From Bathynomus jamesi (Eukaryota > Arthropoda > Malacostraca > Isopoda > Cirolanidae), in NCBI GenBank assembly GCA_023014485.1, contig JAJOZX010000945.1, positions 124,001-188,000 of the forward strand: a stretch of 64,000 bases of DNA, written 5' to 3'. The position numbers were made by a program, and so were the translations under genes. The notes under the pieces were generated by a model. That model worked only from the letters and a program-made list of their open reading frames with translations. It made no database searches and had not been told where the DNA came from. This document shows positions 1 through 11,244 of this stretch, piece by piece. Numbering within the stretch: the first letter of the stretch is position 1; every line of letters starts with the position of its first letter.

Positions 1-229
1 TGTATGTTAAATTTGTTCTTGAACAAAATATGGATTACATAATTTATGCTATTGTCGTTATTTAATGAAAACTGTTGCTTTCAATGTAATGAACTACAGG
101 GACGTCATGTAAAAAATATTTGGTGGGGGGGAACTGTCAGAGAAATAACTTTTAATCAGTTGTAAGAAATTAGTAATGCAGTGCTTTAACTACATTTGAA
201 GGATAAGAAAAGTCAACAGTATATATAGG

Positions 230-1025
230 GTTAATTTTAGTGATGCACCGATGCCGATTACTTAAAATTTTGTCGATGCCGATGCCGATTATCTAATAAA
301 TGAAATTTAGGAAAAAGATTTGTTCTATATTAATAATAGCATAAGTATATTTTCTTTCACTTTTTGCCTTACTGAGTAAGTTATGGATTTAAATTTTATT
401 TTTAATTTACTTTTTTGACGACAATGTTTTATTTTTTTTAAATACAGCTATTGTTTTAAACAGGCCCTATAATGTATTTTCCTAGTGTCCACCTAGCTTA
501 GTAAAAACTAAAAAGGCTGGTAGTCATTGGAGTGGACAGTGGACACCCACATGGTGAACTTTATTTTCTGATTTTCATATATTGCTCCTCGAATGCATAG
601 AAAGAAGGAACAAAAATTATCAAAGTCGAAGAGTAAACAAGTGTTTATTAATTCAGAAAGCAGAATATTCTGTCCCTGCTGAAAGATTAACGTGTTTTCT
701 TTTTTCATTTTTTTCTGTTTTTGTTCCTCATCTTGTGCAATAAATAGATTTGTTTTGTTTTGATATGTTGTAACATATTTGTAGTTGTAAAGGTTCTGGT
801 TGAGCTAGAGCTACCCTTCATTCCTCTTGATATATTTTGCCCACATTGAGTAGAAATAGCTGATGAATTATCCCCATCATTCACCTTAAAATGTTTCCAG
901 ACCCAACTACTTGATTTTGTAGGGACTGAACTGATGGAACTTCCACTGGCCATTTTCAGTTTTGTTTTATTATGAATTATTGATAAAAATGTATGCTTTA
1001 AGAAAAATTGGAAAATGTGCAAGAA
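230..1025 (-). mobile_element. internally deleted hAT-like element remnant
   Basis: Near 240-290 the motif GATGCACCGATGCCGATTA occurs and is followed by a second GATGCCGATGCCGATT; this GATGC-rich sequence is typical of hAT subterminal repeats. On the minus strand at 770-951 a degenerate BED-type zinc finger is readable, the usual N-terminus of a hAT transposase. The catalytic part is absent between them, so this looks like a non-autonomous deletion product. No matching right-hand terminal repeat was found, so the outer limits are approximate. Confidence 0.45.
705..951 (-). pseudogene. hAT transposase N-terminus, BED zinc-finger remnant
   Basis: The minus frame opens near MASGSSIS and contains SSWVWKHFKV, a good match to the S-xVW-xHF start of BED zinc fingers, followed by a Gln-Cys-Gly knuckle and, about 25 residues later, a Thr/Asn-Met-Leu-x-His stretch. 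The first zinc-binding Cys of the expected C-x2-C pair is replaced by Ser. The frame stops after about 85 residues with nothing of the DDE core behind it. BED fingers bind DNA in hAT transposases and in host ZBED proteins; given the GATGC-rich repeats at 240-290, a transposon origin is the better reading. Confidence 0.5.
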
Positions 1026-1322
1026 TCTGAAAATATGGGAGAAAAAGTCCTGAAAGCTTTAGTTTTTTTTCTCATGCTAAAATAGTTAATAATATCAATC
1101 ACATGTACTACGCCTATATTATGAAAGTATGAAAATGTATATTGGTTAGCCTATTAATTTAGTATATAGGAATTTAGGAAACTGGGAATATATTTGCAAT
1201 ATAGCTATAGCTTATAGTAGCCTATAGACTAGTAAGAACATTGCAAAAATATATAAATTTTTAAAAGAGTTCTGTTTAAAAGTAGAGTATAGCCGTCTTG
1301 CCTTTCTGTCAACGCAAGTAGC
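1026..1322. other. AT-rich spacer, nothing recognised
   Basis: No reading frame, repeat or structured element that can be supported. It separates the hAT remnant from the left end of the Polinton. Confidence 0.5.
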
Positions 1323-2276
1323 ATGGGCGCCAAATGGGAGAGTGCAATGCAATTGCAAATGTTGATCAATGTTGCAAATGAAATGTTGTATAAGGTTATG
1401 CAGCAAGGGGGATGTTGCAAGTTGTTATGCAACAATGGGGAATGTTGCAAGATGTGCAACAAAGGGGGAGGGGGGAATGTTACAAGAACAACAAGGGGTT
1501 ATGCAACTTGGAGGCGGAGTTATCCCCCAAGAGAAAGAGAGAGGAGAAGGAGAGAAAGGAAGAGAGGTGTTCGTCTGGCAAGAGCCAAGCGCATATTAAG
1601 ACTTCAGCCGAACGGCCGTTGTCCTAATATGTTCCTAATCAGCCAGTTGGCTTATCTGGCTGAGTTGCCAGATTGCGCTATTTATTTAATTAAAGTATAT
1701 ATTCTGCTTCATCAGCCAGTTGGCTTAGAAGGCTGAGTTGCCAGTTTGCGCTATTTATTTAATGAAAGCATATATTCTGGCTTAATCCTCCAGTTGGCAT
1801 ATCTGGCTGAGTTGCCAGATTGCGCTATTTATTTAATTAAAGCATATATTCTGGCTTAATCCGCCAGATGACTTAGAAGGCATAAATGGCTTGTTCAGGT
1901 GTACAGGTTGAGTTGCCAGATAGCGCTATTTATTTAATTAATGCATATATTTTGGTTTAGAAATCCGCTTTAGAAGCCAGCCAATTGATATAATTAAATA
2001 CCGTGTACAACCAAAAGAATTAAATAAAATACCATTACATCATTCTGTTTATTTAGGCGAATTAATGGAAATATATAGAAAATAAATATAGAATGGAATA
2101 TATATGATCAAAGATAATAATAGCATACGGACGATGAATATATGATAAATATACACTGGAATATATATATGATAAAAAATAATAATACCATAAGAAACAC
2201 GAACGGGAAATATATAATAAAAAATATACAAAACGTTGTATTATCAATATATTAGTACAGGAAAAATATATATATA
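1323..2276. repeat. left-end repeat block of the Polinton
   Basis: The first part is G-rich with repeated TTGCAA/ATGCAAC and GGGGGA words. The second part (about 1630-1990) repeats a unit of about 100 bp built from CCAGTTGGCTTA, GAGTTGCCAGATTGCGC and TATTTATTTAATTAAAGC. The block is matched by 56150-57130, upstream of the second copy of genes X and Y, which ties it to the Polinton rather than to the later insertions. The frames that open in it are low-complexity and differ between the two copies, so I do not call genes here. Confidence 0.6.
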
Positions 2277-3307
2277 TATATGTAAAAATGAACAATGAAT
2301 AATCCATATTCATTTTTACATGAGGAGCCAAAGTCGCCTGATGCGATTTTGGATAAAAAATTTATTTGTTGCTTTCTATTTTTGTTTGTGTCACAACCCT
2401 ACGATCTACCATTTCTATGGTTTAGTCGTATCCATTTTTCCACTTTTCATTTGTTATAGAATTTATTATAATTAATTATGGTTGTCTTGCATCTCACCCT
2501 CGTCCCTAGATTATGCATGCACATTGCATATAACAGGATTGGAACCCGTAGTTGTGCTTCTTAGTCCTTGATACCCACTCTTTGTCTTTAATTCGTTTCT
2601 TTTAGGTCTTCCCAAATAATGACTTACAGTTACACTGTACGTATGACATAGTTTGAATGGCTGGGACGTCAAAAAGTAGCTTAATTCCCTTCACATTTTC
2701 ACGTCATTAATTTCCCTTCATCATATCTCTAGTATTCAATGTATGAAAATTCTTTAACATAATAATAAAAACTGTGCACTCTATAAGTATAAATATAACT
2801 ATTATTCGACCATGTTCGACCATATTCCCCCACCCATACGTCCATATCTTATCTTGATCATTGTCCTATATCAGTTTTATTAAATATTCATTTTGCTCGT
2901 GTCAGACTATGAAATGCAAAACTTTATGCATTCGTTCGAAATCATCCAAATACGTTCTCATGTATTCTTTTTTTTATTTTTTATTTTTTATTTTTTTATT
3001 ATTTCGCCTCCAGCAATGAACTCGAAAACGCTTATACAAGTGTACGCAATTCGCAAACCACAGCAAAAGCAAGCTCTTCTGAGATAAAAACCTCCCTTCG
3101 CTTGCCTCGGATTTATAAAACAGTGTCATGCGTTATGTTATATCTCGTGTGTGCCCATGTACTTTGTGTTGTACTAATAACCATATATAATAACCATATA
3201 TAAATATAAAAACACTGTATGAATTGTAAAACGACGTAATGTACTTTAATAAAATTGTAATTAAATGTAATAATTTAATATAATGTAATGTACTTTAATA
3301 ACGATAA

Positions 3308-5749
3308 CACCGGTCTGCATGAAAATCGATTTCTTTATTTTGAGTTGTGATTCTGAAGCAGTTCGCTGTGCTGAATTCAAAAATGCTATCAGTTTTTTCT
3401 ATCACCCACAGTTTTAAAGTTATTAGCAAAACAATTTTGGGGCGTTTTGTAATTTTTTACCTTTTTTATCTTTAATTAATTTCGTTTTTTCATATTTTTC
3501 AGATAGATAATTCTAACATTACGTCTTTAAAATTTTAATAATGGCTTCTAGAGGATGTACCCATAGTCCAGACATATTTTGTTATATTTGTGGTCGGTAT
3601 GTTGTAAAACAAAGGACAAATGTAACGACCTTCATTAAGAGAGCTTATCATGCTTATTTTGGAATTAAATTAGGAGCTCAAGACAAAAGTTGGGCTCCAT
3701 ACAAGGTTTGTCTTACGTGTGTTGCGGCACTAAGGAATTGGAGCAAAGGTAAAAATAAAAGTTTGCCATTTGGGATCCCTATGGTATGGCGCGAGCCTAG
3801 AAACCATACCGACAACTGCTACTTCTGTTCTTGCAATGTTAAAGGTTATAATGCGAAGAATAAAGAGAGCCTTCAATACCCAAGTCTTCCATCTGCAATA
3901 AGGCCGGTACCCATGGTCCAGAAGTTCCTATTCCCCGCCCACCCGAGAGTCTGGATCAATACAATTCAGATTCTGATTCAGCTCCAAATCCAGACAATGA
4001 TGATGTTTATGAACAGCCAACAGCTGACCGAGATCCTCCTAAACCATTAACCCAAGGGATTTGAATCTGCCTAAGGACTCTGCAGAACGTTTGGGGTCTA
4101 GATTGCAGGAGAACAATTTATTGGCATCCGACACATACTTCGCTTGGTACAGAAATCGTGAGAAAGACTTCGTGCCTTTTTTCGAAGAAGATGGTCCCTT
4201 GATATTTTGCAAGGACATCACAGGATTAGTGTGCAAGCTAGGCATCGAATACCAAACCAGTGACTGGAGGTTGTTTATAGATTCCTCTAAAACCAGTCTA
4301 AAAGGAGTGTTACTGCACAACGGTAACAAATATGCATCAATCCCAGTGGCCCATTCTACTCATTTAAAAGAGACCTATGATAACATGAAACTGCTTCTGG
4401 AAAAAATTTAGTATCAAAATCACAGATGGATATTGTGTGGGGATCTCAATGTCCTGTGCATGTTACTTGGGCAGCAATCAGGATACACTAAGATGCCATG
4501 TTTCATCTGCGAATGGGATAGTCGAGCACGTGACCAGCACTGGAAGAGGAAAACTTGGCCTCCTAGAGAGAATCTTACCCCAGGATCAAAGAACATTTTA
4601 CATGAACATCTAGTTGAACCAAATAAAATCCTCCTACCACTCTTGCACATTAAGTTAGGCTTGATGAAGCAGTATGTCAAAGCAATGAATAGAGAAGGTG
4701 AGTGTTTCAAGTACATTTGTTCAAAATATCCAAGATTAGCTACGAGAAAATAAAAGAAGGTGTTTTTATAGGTCCTCAGATTAGAAAGTTATTGACAGAC
4801 GATCATTTCCTGAACACAATGACCAATAAAGAAAAAGAAGCATGGCTTGGTTTCAAAGATGTTGTTGAAAACTTCTTGGGAAACTACAAAAGGCAAAATT
4901 ATGAAAGACTGGTGGAAAATATGCTTAAAAAGTTTTGCGCCTTAGGCTGCAACATGAGCCTGAAAGTTCACATCTTATTTTCGCATCTTGACCGTTTTCC
5001 CGAAAATCTCGGAGATGCCAGTGAGGAGCAAGGGGAACGATTTCACCAGGACATCAAAACCATGGAAAGAAGATATCAAGGAAGATGGCATACAAATATG
5101 ATGGCGGATTACTGCTGATGTCTGCAACGAGATCAGCCTAACGCACAGCATAAGAAAACATCAAAGAAGCACCGGTTTAGTCGTCATTAGTCAGATCTAC
5201 CTTCGTAGTCTTAAGTCTTTGGAATAAGTCCTGAAATGTTTGCAAGTAAAGAAGGTAAATATATTTTGTTTCTTTCAGTTATTTTTTTATTCTTTCATAA
5301 ACAAGCAATATGCTTGTTCAAGAGCTAGGAGCTATTTAATTCTGCTTTAATTATGTTTTACTCTATCACCTAAAGATTTCGTGCTACAAGGGGTGTTGTA
5401 ATACCTCATCTGTCCCCAAACGTTAACCACCCATTGATGGGAGGGGAGAGAGTATTTTGCTGGGAACGGGACTGGTTGTTATATATATTTACCCTACATT
5501 ATTATGTAAGCGTTACTGTAGTCTATAACAACAAAATTTATGGTTTAGCATGTGCAATCCAATGTTGGTCTCGATAAGATGGTTCACATTTGGGGATAAA
5601 TGGGGGATTTATGACACGCCCTGTAGTAAGAAAACCATACGTGATAGGGAAAAACTAACTATATTTTTGAGATCAGCGCCCTCAAATTATATAGAATCAC
5701 CAACCAGTTTGTAAAAATCGATCGACAAGTTTTCAAATGTGTACTGGTG
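3308..5749 (+). mobile_element. CACTA-like (CMC-type) DNA transposon, copy 1
   Basis: This copy interrupts the solo LTR exactly. Its ends read CACCGGT on the left and, as reverse complement, CACCAGT on the right; the arms then share GTGATTCT, a GTGCTGA/GCGCTGA block and TCAAAAAT over about 100 bp. TAA stands immediately outside on both sides (3305-3307 and 5750-5752), a 3-bp target duplication. CAC termini with 2-3 bp duplications are characteristic of the CACTA/Mirage/Chapaev group. It encodes a broken relative of the transposase in copy 2, in the opposite orientation. Confidence 0.65.
3541..5190 (+). pseudogene. putative transposase of copy 1, frameshifted
   Basis: Starts at ATG 3541 with an N-terminal zinc-finger-like module (CYICGRY, then CLTC about 50 residues on, and HTDNCYFCSCN). 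The frame breaks near 3920, 4050, 4410 and 4735, but successive frames keep matching the copy-2 protein through WRLFIDSS, LLGQQSGYTKMPCFIC, HIKLGLMKQYVKA, CNMSLKVHILFSHLD and EEQGERFHQDIKTMERRYQG. It ends at about 5118 with MMADYC before a TGA. Unlike copy 2, the coding sequence runs straight through the PMVWREP junction without an intron. I recognise this as a transposon-type family recurring in invertebrate genomes but cannot name the family; DNA transposition is inferred from the termini. Confidence 0.65.
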
Positions 5750-6385
5750 TAATTAACGATAATAAGCGAATGTGAATCATTCATAACTGTAATCATAATT
5801 GTAATGAACCAAAATTACAACGTACTCAATGATGTACTTAGATTGTACTTATGTACTACTACGAAATTATATCGCCTTCAGAAATATATACTCGGCGAAA
5901 ATACGATTAGTTTTTATTTTGTTTTTTAAAATTTTTATTTGGAATCTTTCATCTGATCATGTGTTTAAAAGGGGGGAAACTTAACCTTCAAACTGCATTC
6001 CCCCAAACTTTAGATTATATGTATAAAGCATGTAATTGTAAAAGTCTTCCCTACTTCTTCTTCTTCTTAGACTACACTCCCTTGTTAGCAGCCTCGCTGC
6101 GAGGAGGGGGAAGAGGCCCCTTGCCTCCTTAAATTTTTAGATTCCGGCCTAAGCCATGGTCAAAAGTGGTCGAACCTCTACCCCTGTAAATTCAGAGCAT
6201 TACCTGTACATTTTAGAAGTAAACTACAGTCAAAGAAAGTTTTTTTATCTTTTCCTTCGAACCTTCGAGCCTTCCTTCGAGTAAAGTCGATAAGTTTAGT
6301 ACCAAGATAAAGTATCAGAGTATTATAGAAAGGGAAGAATTAACAACTGTCGACCCTATAGCGAGAGAAAGAAATTAGAATATTA

Positions 6386-6500
6386 CACTGGGCAACACGT
6401 ATTTTATTGAATGATATCTGACACTTGATTCTAGGTAATTTGGGAGCGCTGAATACGAATTTCAACTCGGTTTGGCTCTATCAGGTCCTGATTCTTGTCG
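6386..6500 (+). repeat. left terminal inverted repeat of CACTA-like copy 2
   Basis: Reverse complement of 9266-9381. The identity is best over 6429-6497 (TTCTAGGTAATTTGGG onward) and is lower, but continuous, out to the CACTG terminus. Confidence 0.75.
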
Positions 6501-6601
6501 ACAGCCTATGTGCCATTTTCCAGATTTTTCAAATTAGGACTAAAAAATTAAGTCATGTGTTAAATTTTTTTTTCAAGTTTCATGAATACAAGCAGTTCAA
6601 A

Positions 6602-8642
6602 CTACAGTAAAATTACATTATAACGAGAGAAATGACTTAAAATAAAAAAACAAACAGATATGAAGCTTTCACTGTGGCAAAACTTTCTTTTGTAAGACTT
6701 TCTAGCGTATTTGCTTGTTGATGGCAGGTCTCTTTTCAAGCACCAGCAGTAATCAGCCATCATGTGGGAATCCCAGCGGCCTTGGTACCGTTCCTCCATA
6801 ATTTTGATATCTTGGTGGAATCTCTCCCCTTGTTCGTCACTTACATCACCTAAATTACTTGGAAATTGGTCAAGATGGCTATTCAAAAAATGCATTTTTA
6901 TGCTCATATTGCAACCTAACTCTTTGTAGTCCCTTAAAAGTTTTTTTACGATTTCTTCGTAGTTATCTGCCCTATAATTGCCTAAAAAGTTTTCTATCAA
7001 GTCCACGAATGAGAACCAGCCATTTTTTTCGCGTTCATTCATGACATTAGGAAAATTGCTGTCTTTAATCATTGTTCTTATTTGTGGACCGTCGAAAATT
7101 CCCGCCTTGATTTTTTCATAACTTAAACTTGGAAATTTTGAAGTTATGTATTTGAAACACTCGCCGTTCGTATCTAAAGCTTTTACATATTGTTTAATGA
7201 GGCCTAGTTTTATATGCAGAGGAGGAAATATGATTTTATCTCTGCTCACTAAAGGTGGATTAATTACGTTTTTTTCTCCGACAGTAAGTGATGTTCGTGC
7301 TGGCCAGATTTGTTTGAAATAATGTTCTTCCTTGGCTCTGCTGTCCCATAAGCAAAGGAAGCAGGGATATTTAGTATACCCTCCTTGTTGTCCTAGCAGA
7401 AAATTAACCATTTTTAAGTCAACACATATGATCCACTCGTGCTCCCTATATTTGATAAGATTTAAAACCTTTTCTATATGTTCATACTTTTCTTTTAATT
7501 TTGTTGAGTGCCCAATCGGTATCGAGCCGTATAGATTGCCATTATGCAACAACACACACTTAAGACTTCTTTTCGAACTGTCTAAAAACAAGCGCCAATC
7601 ATTTGCATCGTAAGACTCAACCCCCATCTTCTTTAACAAACCAACTATGTCGCAGCAATATACTAAACTATCCTCTGTTCTAAAATATTTAACAAGTTCT
7701 TCTTCTCTTTTTCTGTAAAATGAAATGTATGTGTTTGAAGTAAGCAAGTTTTTCTCTTTAAGTCTTGAAGCTAAAATTTCCGTAGCCTTTTTTGGCAAAT
7801 TTAGATCCCTTACAAGATCATTCAACTCGGCCTGGTTAAACGTTTGCGGATCGTTTTGACTTTCAAATACGCTGGGGTCAAAATCGGTGTCTGACTCCTC
7901 AAAGTGCATAACAATATTTTCAGGAACATCTTCAACTAATTCTTGAGTTGGCAGACCCTTAAATTTTGGAATGGGGATCTCATTTGAATGTAGCACAGGT
8001 CGTATCGCGGTGTCGAAATTTGGGTACTCGATACAATGTTTATTTTTCTTAGTGAAGCCCGAAGTCTTGACAAAGCAAAGGTAGCAATCGGTCTCGTGGT
8101 TAGTAGGCTCTCGCCACACCTGATATGGAAAAAAAATTGTAAAGCGTTAACAAAAGCGACGAGAGACTTGTTTTTATGAATTTTATCAAAAGTTATCACC
8201 CAAACATTTAACATTTCTATGTGTTTCAACCTTATGCAATATTTGAGATTCTTATAAACATTTTCTGTAAATTTTGTTTATGTACCTAAGTTACAATTAC
8301 ATTTAGGTAAGTTACAGTATACTAGTGATTAAATTACGTAGTTTTATGAAATCATAAACTTACCATCGGAACTCCAAAAGGTATTTTTGAATCCGAACCC
8401 TTCGTCCAATGTCGCAGTCTTTCAATGCATATAGTGCAGGCTTTATGTGGAGCCCACGATTTATCTTGGTCCCCCAGTTTTATGCCAAAATAAGCTAAGT
8501 AAGCTCTTTTTATGAAGTCAGTTATATTTGCTCGTTGATGTGGAAGTGTAAAATTTCCACATATATAACAGAAGGTATCAGGGTTGTTTTTGCATTTGAA
8601 CTTTCTAGTGCTTGATGACATATTGCTTGATTGTTCTGCCAA
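6602..8642 (-). CDS. putative transposase of CACTA-like element, two exons
   Basis: Exon 1 runs from ATG 8642 to 8367 (92 codons), exon 2 from 8119 to 6602; donor ATG|GTAAGT and acceptor CATATCAG|GT are canonical and join in phase 0, giving about 597 residues. The N-terminus has paired cysteines (CYICGNF; CTIC), a second cysteine pair (CYLCFVK) and an acidic stretch; the centre has WRLFLDSSKRSLK, CVDLKMVNFLLGQQGGYTK and a CFLCLWDSR knuckle; the end has MHFLNSHLDQFPSNLGD, DEQGERFHQDIK and MMADYCW. Conserved Asp (CVDLK), His (SHLD) and Glu (DEQGERF) are shared with copy 1 and are candidates for a DDE-type active site, but that is inference. The last 25 or so hydrophobic residues are absent in copy 1 and may be read-through sequence. 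Confidence 0.7.
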
Positions 8643-9265
8643 TTTGTAAAGGTATTTAAAGCCCTTAATTCATATAAATTTAAGAAAATCTGAAATATAA
8701 ACACAAAAATTAGTTTAAATAGGTACTTATTATGAAATAGGTACTTACAATCTATGAAATTAAACTAGAAACACGGATGAGTAGGTACAATATAAATTAC
8801 GTCTAATTAAATCAACTATATTAAATCACGATGACAAAATTACTCACTAAATCATATGCCAATTCAAAATTATGTTAATGCCCAAACTTAATTAACTAAC
8901 TCAACTGACTGACTGACTGACTGACTGATTGAATTGACTGATTAACTCTGGAAACGAGTCGCTTTTATGTATTTTAGTTGTCCCTCTAGAATACTCTACA
9001 GAGAACAGGAACGCTCGAGAAAATTTTAGAATTCTATGATATTTTTAGCTTAATTTACTAATATTAAAATGGGTTAAAAATGACAAAATTAAAAATATTT
9101 TTAGGGTGTTACATATAAAAATACATAATACAACAATACCATAACAATAGGTACAAATACCTAGATAAAAACCTAGTTGCATAATGTGTAACTGCAAAAA
9201 GACGCGAGTATTGAGAAAAAAACCTTTTTATGAATACGACGAAAGAGGAGGGGTGTTGAGCAAAA
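8643..9265. other. 5' non-coding part of CACTA-like copy 2
   Basis: Upstream region of the transposase gene on the minus strand. AT-rich, with a short (GACT)n tract at about 8907-8930. No frame worth calling. Confidence 0.5.
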
Positions 9266-9381
9266 TCAGGACCTGATAGAGCAAAACCGAGTAAATATTC
9301 GTGCTCAGCGCACCCAAATTACCTAGAAGTAACTGTCAAATCTAATTCAATAGACAAAAATTTGAAATTTGTTCCCCAGTG
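9266..9381 (-). repeat. right terminal inverted repeat of CACTA-like copy 2
   Basis: Partner of 6386-6500. It ends with CCCCAGTG, directly followed by the TTA duplication and by the resumed LTR sequence. Confidence 0.75.
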
Positions 9382-9488
9382 TTATAGAAGAAAAGTATCA
9401 CGAGAAAATATCCGTTGCTGCCTCCCAACCAGAACCCTCGTCGATTCGAACCACCCCAGGGCCATAGACGGAGGGGTTATAGCATATA

Positions 9489-9568
9489 TATATATACACA
9501 AAGCTATATTAAATATTAATTGAAAATAATAATATACGAACGTATAATTAAATACATATTAGTACAGG

Positions 9569-9625
<57 letters not shown>

Positions 9626-9732
9626 TACACAATTAAATAAATAAATATACATCCTTTATGTTCTACGGGGTATATTAAATAATTAAAAATAATAATATCT
9701 GAAACGTATAATCAATTGCATATTAGTACAGG

Positions 9733-9781
<49 letters not shown>

Positions 9782-9800
9782 ATTAAAGAATTAAAGATAC
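9489..9800. repeat. (TA)n tracts in a duplicated 180-bp unit
   Basis: Two (TA)n runs (about 9570-9618 and 9737-9773) lie in two copies of a unit of about 180 bp: each has CGTATAAT, ATTAGTACAGGAAATATA and CATCCTTTATGTTCTACG. The counterpart at about 57130-57235 in the second Polinton copy is single, so the duplication happened in this copy. Confidence 0.65.
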
Positions 9801-9805
9801 ATCCT

Positions 9806-10879
9806 TTATGTTCTACGATGCAAAACGCTAAACTCACATGTAATCGAGTCTACATTCACAGCGTTATTGCATTGTACTACAAGGTAAAACCGTCTAAGCA
9901 ACATTTCACCGTTTAACTTATACGGATGCCTGTGCTCGACATAAATGGCTTTCATATCGTTCAATACTATTTTTGTGCCCACTTTACATTCGGTTGGCAA
10001 GTTATCTTTAAACACGGCTAGAATACAATCAAAAGCACGCACAAAGAGATCATCGTTAACCACAACATCATTGTTAAATACAAGTTTATAAACACGCCTT
10101 TCCAATCGAGGGTTTTTTCTTACCGTCTCGAGCTTTTCAATCGTGAACCCTTGCTCACTGCATAGCGGCAATTGAAATAATCTTCCAAGTCGTAACGACA
10201 GCTATTCATTATATAGAGGTACAGCTCTTCAGGGTGAACAGTGTAGGCAAGCTCTGTCCTGTACCGCTCAAGTTCTTTGTACCAACGTTCAGGATATTTC
10301 GAAGAATCTAAAACTTTTAAATATGCATCCAGCTTTAGACCATTCCCGCCTTGCTCATTCCTGCACTCGATAAATCCGTCGAGCAGAGCGGTTTATGCGT
10401 ATTCAAGAACCGTGTCAAAATAAATCATATCCGTAACACGAGCGTCTAATATAGGCTTCAACTTGCGGAATCCGACGATTTCAAACATTCTGTCGAGGAT
10501 GAATCGGTTTCGAGTGGGGTCAAGAACGTTATTATCAGATGCATTCTTCCACATCAGTCGTATATCAATGCATGACTGTTCGTTATTTATAAACAAAGTG
10601 CAAACAAAGGCATATGAGGGGGCGTCACTAATCTGCTCTGTTCTTGTACCTACACTTGCAGGTATTTTATAATGGTCCTCTCCCCACTTCTCAACTATCA
10701 CGAAGACTATTCATCTGCTCAACACTTAAATAAATAACATGTTTACTAGAGTTTGATTGCATGCAAGTCGTTTCAAGTACATAGTTAATGGTGCCGGTTT
10801 CACGCGTGAACACGCGCAATGACTTCGTCACGGACACATCGTACGAGGCGTTGAGAATGCTTCTCAAAGGAAGTTCCAT
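9806..10879 (-). pseudogene. Polinton gene X, unrecognised protein (copy A)
   Basis: Reading from ATG 10879 (MELPLRSILN) the protein is followed in three frames to 9806. One break is near 10695 and another near 10155; across both, the sequence stays parallel to the second copy at 57227-58310. Landmarks are TKSLRVFTRETG, IVEKWGEDHYKIP, CIDIRLMWKNASDNN, RFILDRMFEIVGFRKLKP, an Asp/Tyr-rich stretch, and a C-terminal part with LPTECKVGTKIVLNDMKAIY. The ancestral protein was about 350 residues. There is no signal peptide, membrane segment or motif I recognise. It lies downstream of the DNA polymerase on the same strand, so it belongs to the Polinton's minus-strand transcription unit. Confidence 0.6.
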
Positions 10880-11244
10880 CGTATTCGCTCGTCCACACGG
10901 TTCAAGCTCTGAGATGACTATGAGCCACAGGTGGACGGATCTGCTCGACGGGCGGAGTGAGTCACGCTGGTGAAACGTGTACGGGTTTGTTCGAACTCGT
11001 GTGTTTCGTGAGGTACACGGGTGGGCGGCTCGCTGGGGGGAGCGAGTCACACCATAAACTGCCGAAGAGTGTACAGGCTTGTTCAAGCACTTGTGCCCAT
11101 GGAGAAACAGAATTTTCCGCTACACGAAACAATACCGCCTTTAATGTTTTATCACTCACCAGACGTTCATTTCCACAAACTAAACATCTTCACAATCGGT
11201 GCACTATTTGAGAGAAACATAAGCCCATATTTATCCTTTTTGTT
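10880..11244. other. intergenic segment between genes Y and X with internal duplication
   Basis: GC-richer than its surroundings. It contains two related blocks: GACGGGCGGAGTGAGTCACG (about 10947) and GGGGGAGCGAGTCACACCA (about 11035), each followed by a GTGTACxGGxTTGTTC word. The second copy (58316-58440) has one such block. A GC-box-like GGCGG and an AP-1-like GAGTCAC about 70-170 bp before the ATG of gene X suggest a promoter. Confidence 0.4.

Larger units (their letters stand above)
6386..9381 (-). mobile_element. CACTA-like (CMC-type) DNA transposon, copy 2
   Basis: The element of 2,996 bp begins CACTGGG and ends CCCCAGTG. The terminal arms of about 115 bp match well, including CTAGGTAATTTGGG, GCGCTGA and GGCTCTATCAGGTCCTGAT. 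TTA stands directly outside on both sides (6383-6385, 9382-9384). The flanking sequences join to an uninterrupted stretch in the LTR copies near 20710 and 27500, so the empty site is visible in the same window. It carries one two-exon gene on the minus strand with no obvious damage and could be, or recently have been, autonomous. Confidence 0.75.
2281..9484 (+). mobile_element. solo LTR, split by two CACTA-like transposons
   Basis: The segments 2281-3307, 5750-6385 and 9382-9484, read in order, match the 1.69-kb LTRs at 19119-20809 and 25907-27603: the starting hairpin (TGTAAAAATG ... CATTTTTACA), the CCCTACGATCTACC stretch, TTAGCAGCCTCGCTGCG, and the end GGGCCATAGACGGAGGGGTTA. It is clearly more diverged than those two are from each other, so it is older. 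It begins with TGT, ends with CA and is flanked by TATA on both sides, but the flanks are (TA)n, which makes the duplication weak evidence. No internal region is attached, so it is a solo LTR. Confidence 0.75.

Noticed and set aside
1323..1736. 137-codon frame in the left-end repeat block
   Set aside because: G-rich low-complexity sequence; the frame is not kept in the parallel block at 56150, and no motif is recognisable.
4420..4716. Antisense frames in the CACTA-like transposase regions
   Set aside because: Shadows of the opposite coding strand; no motifs.
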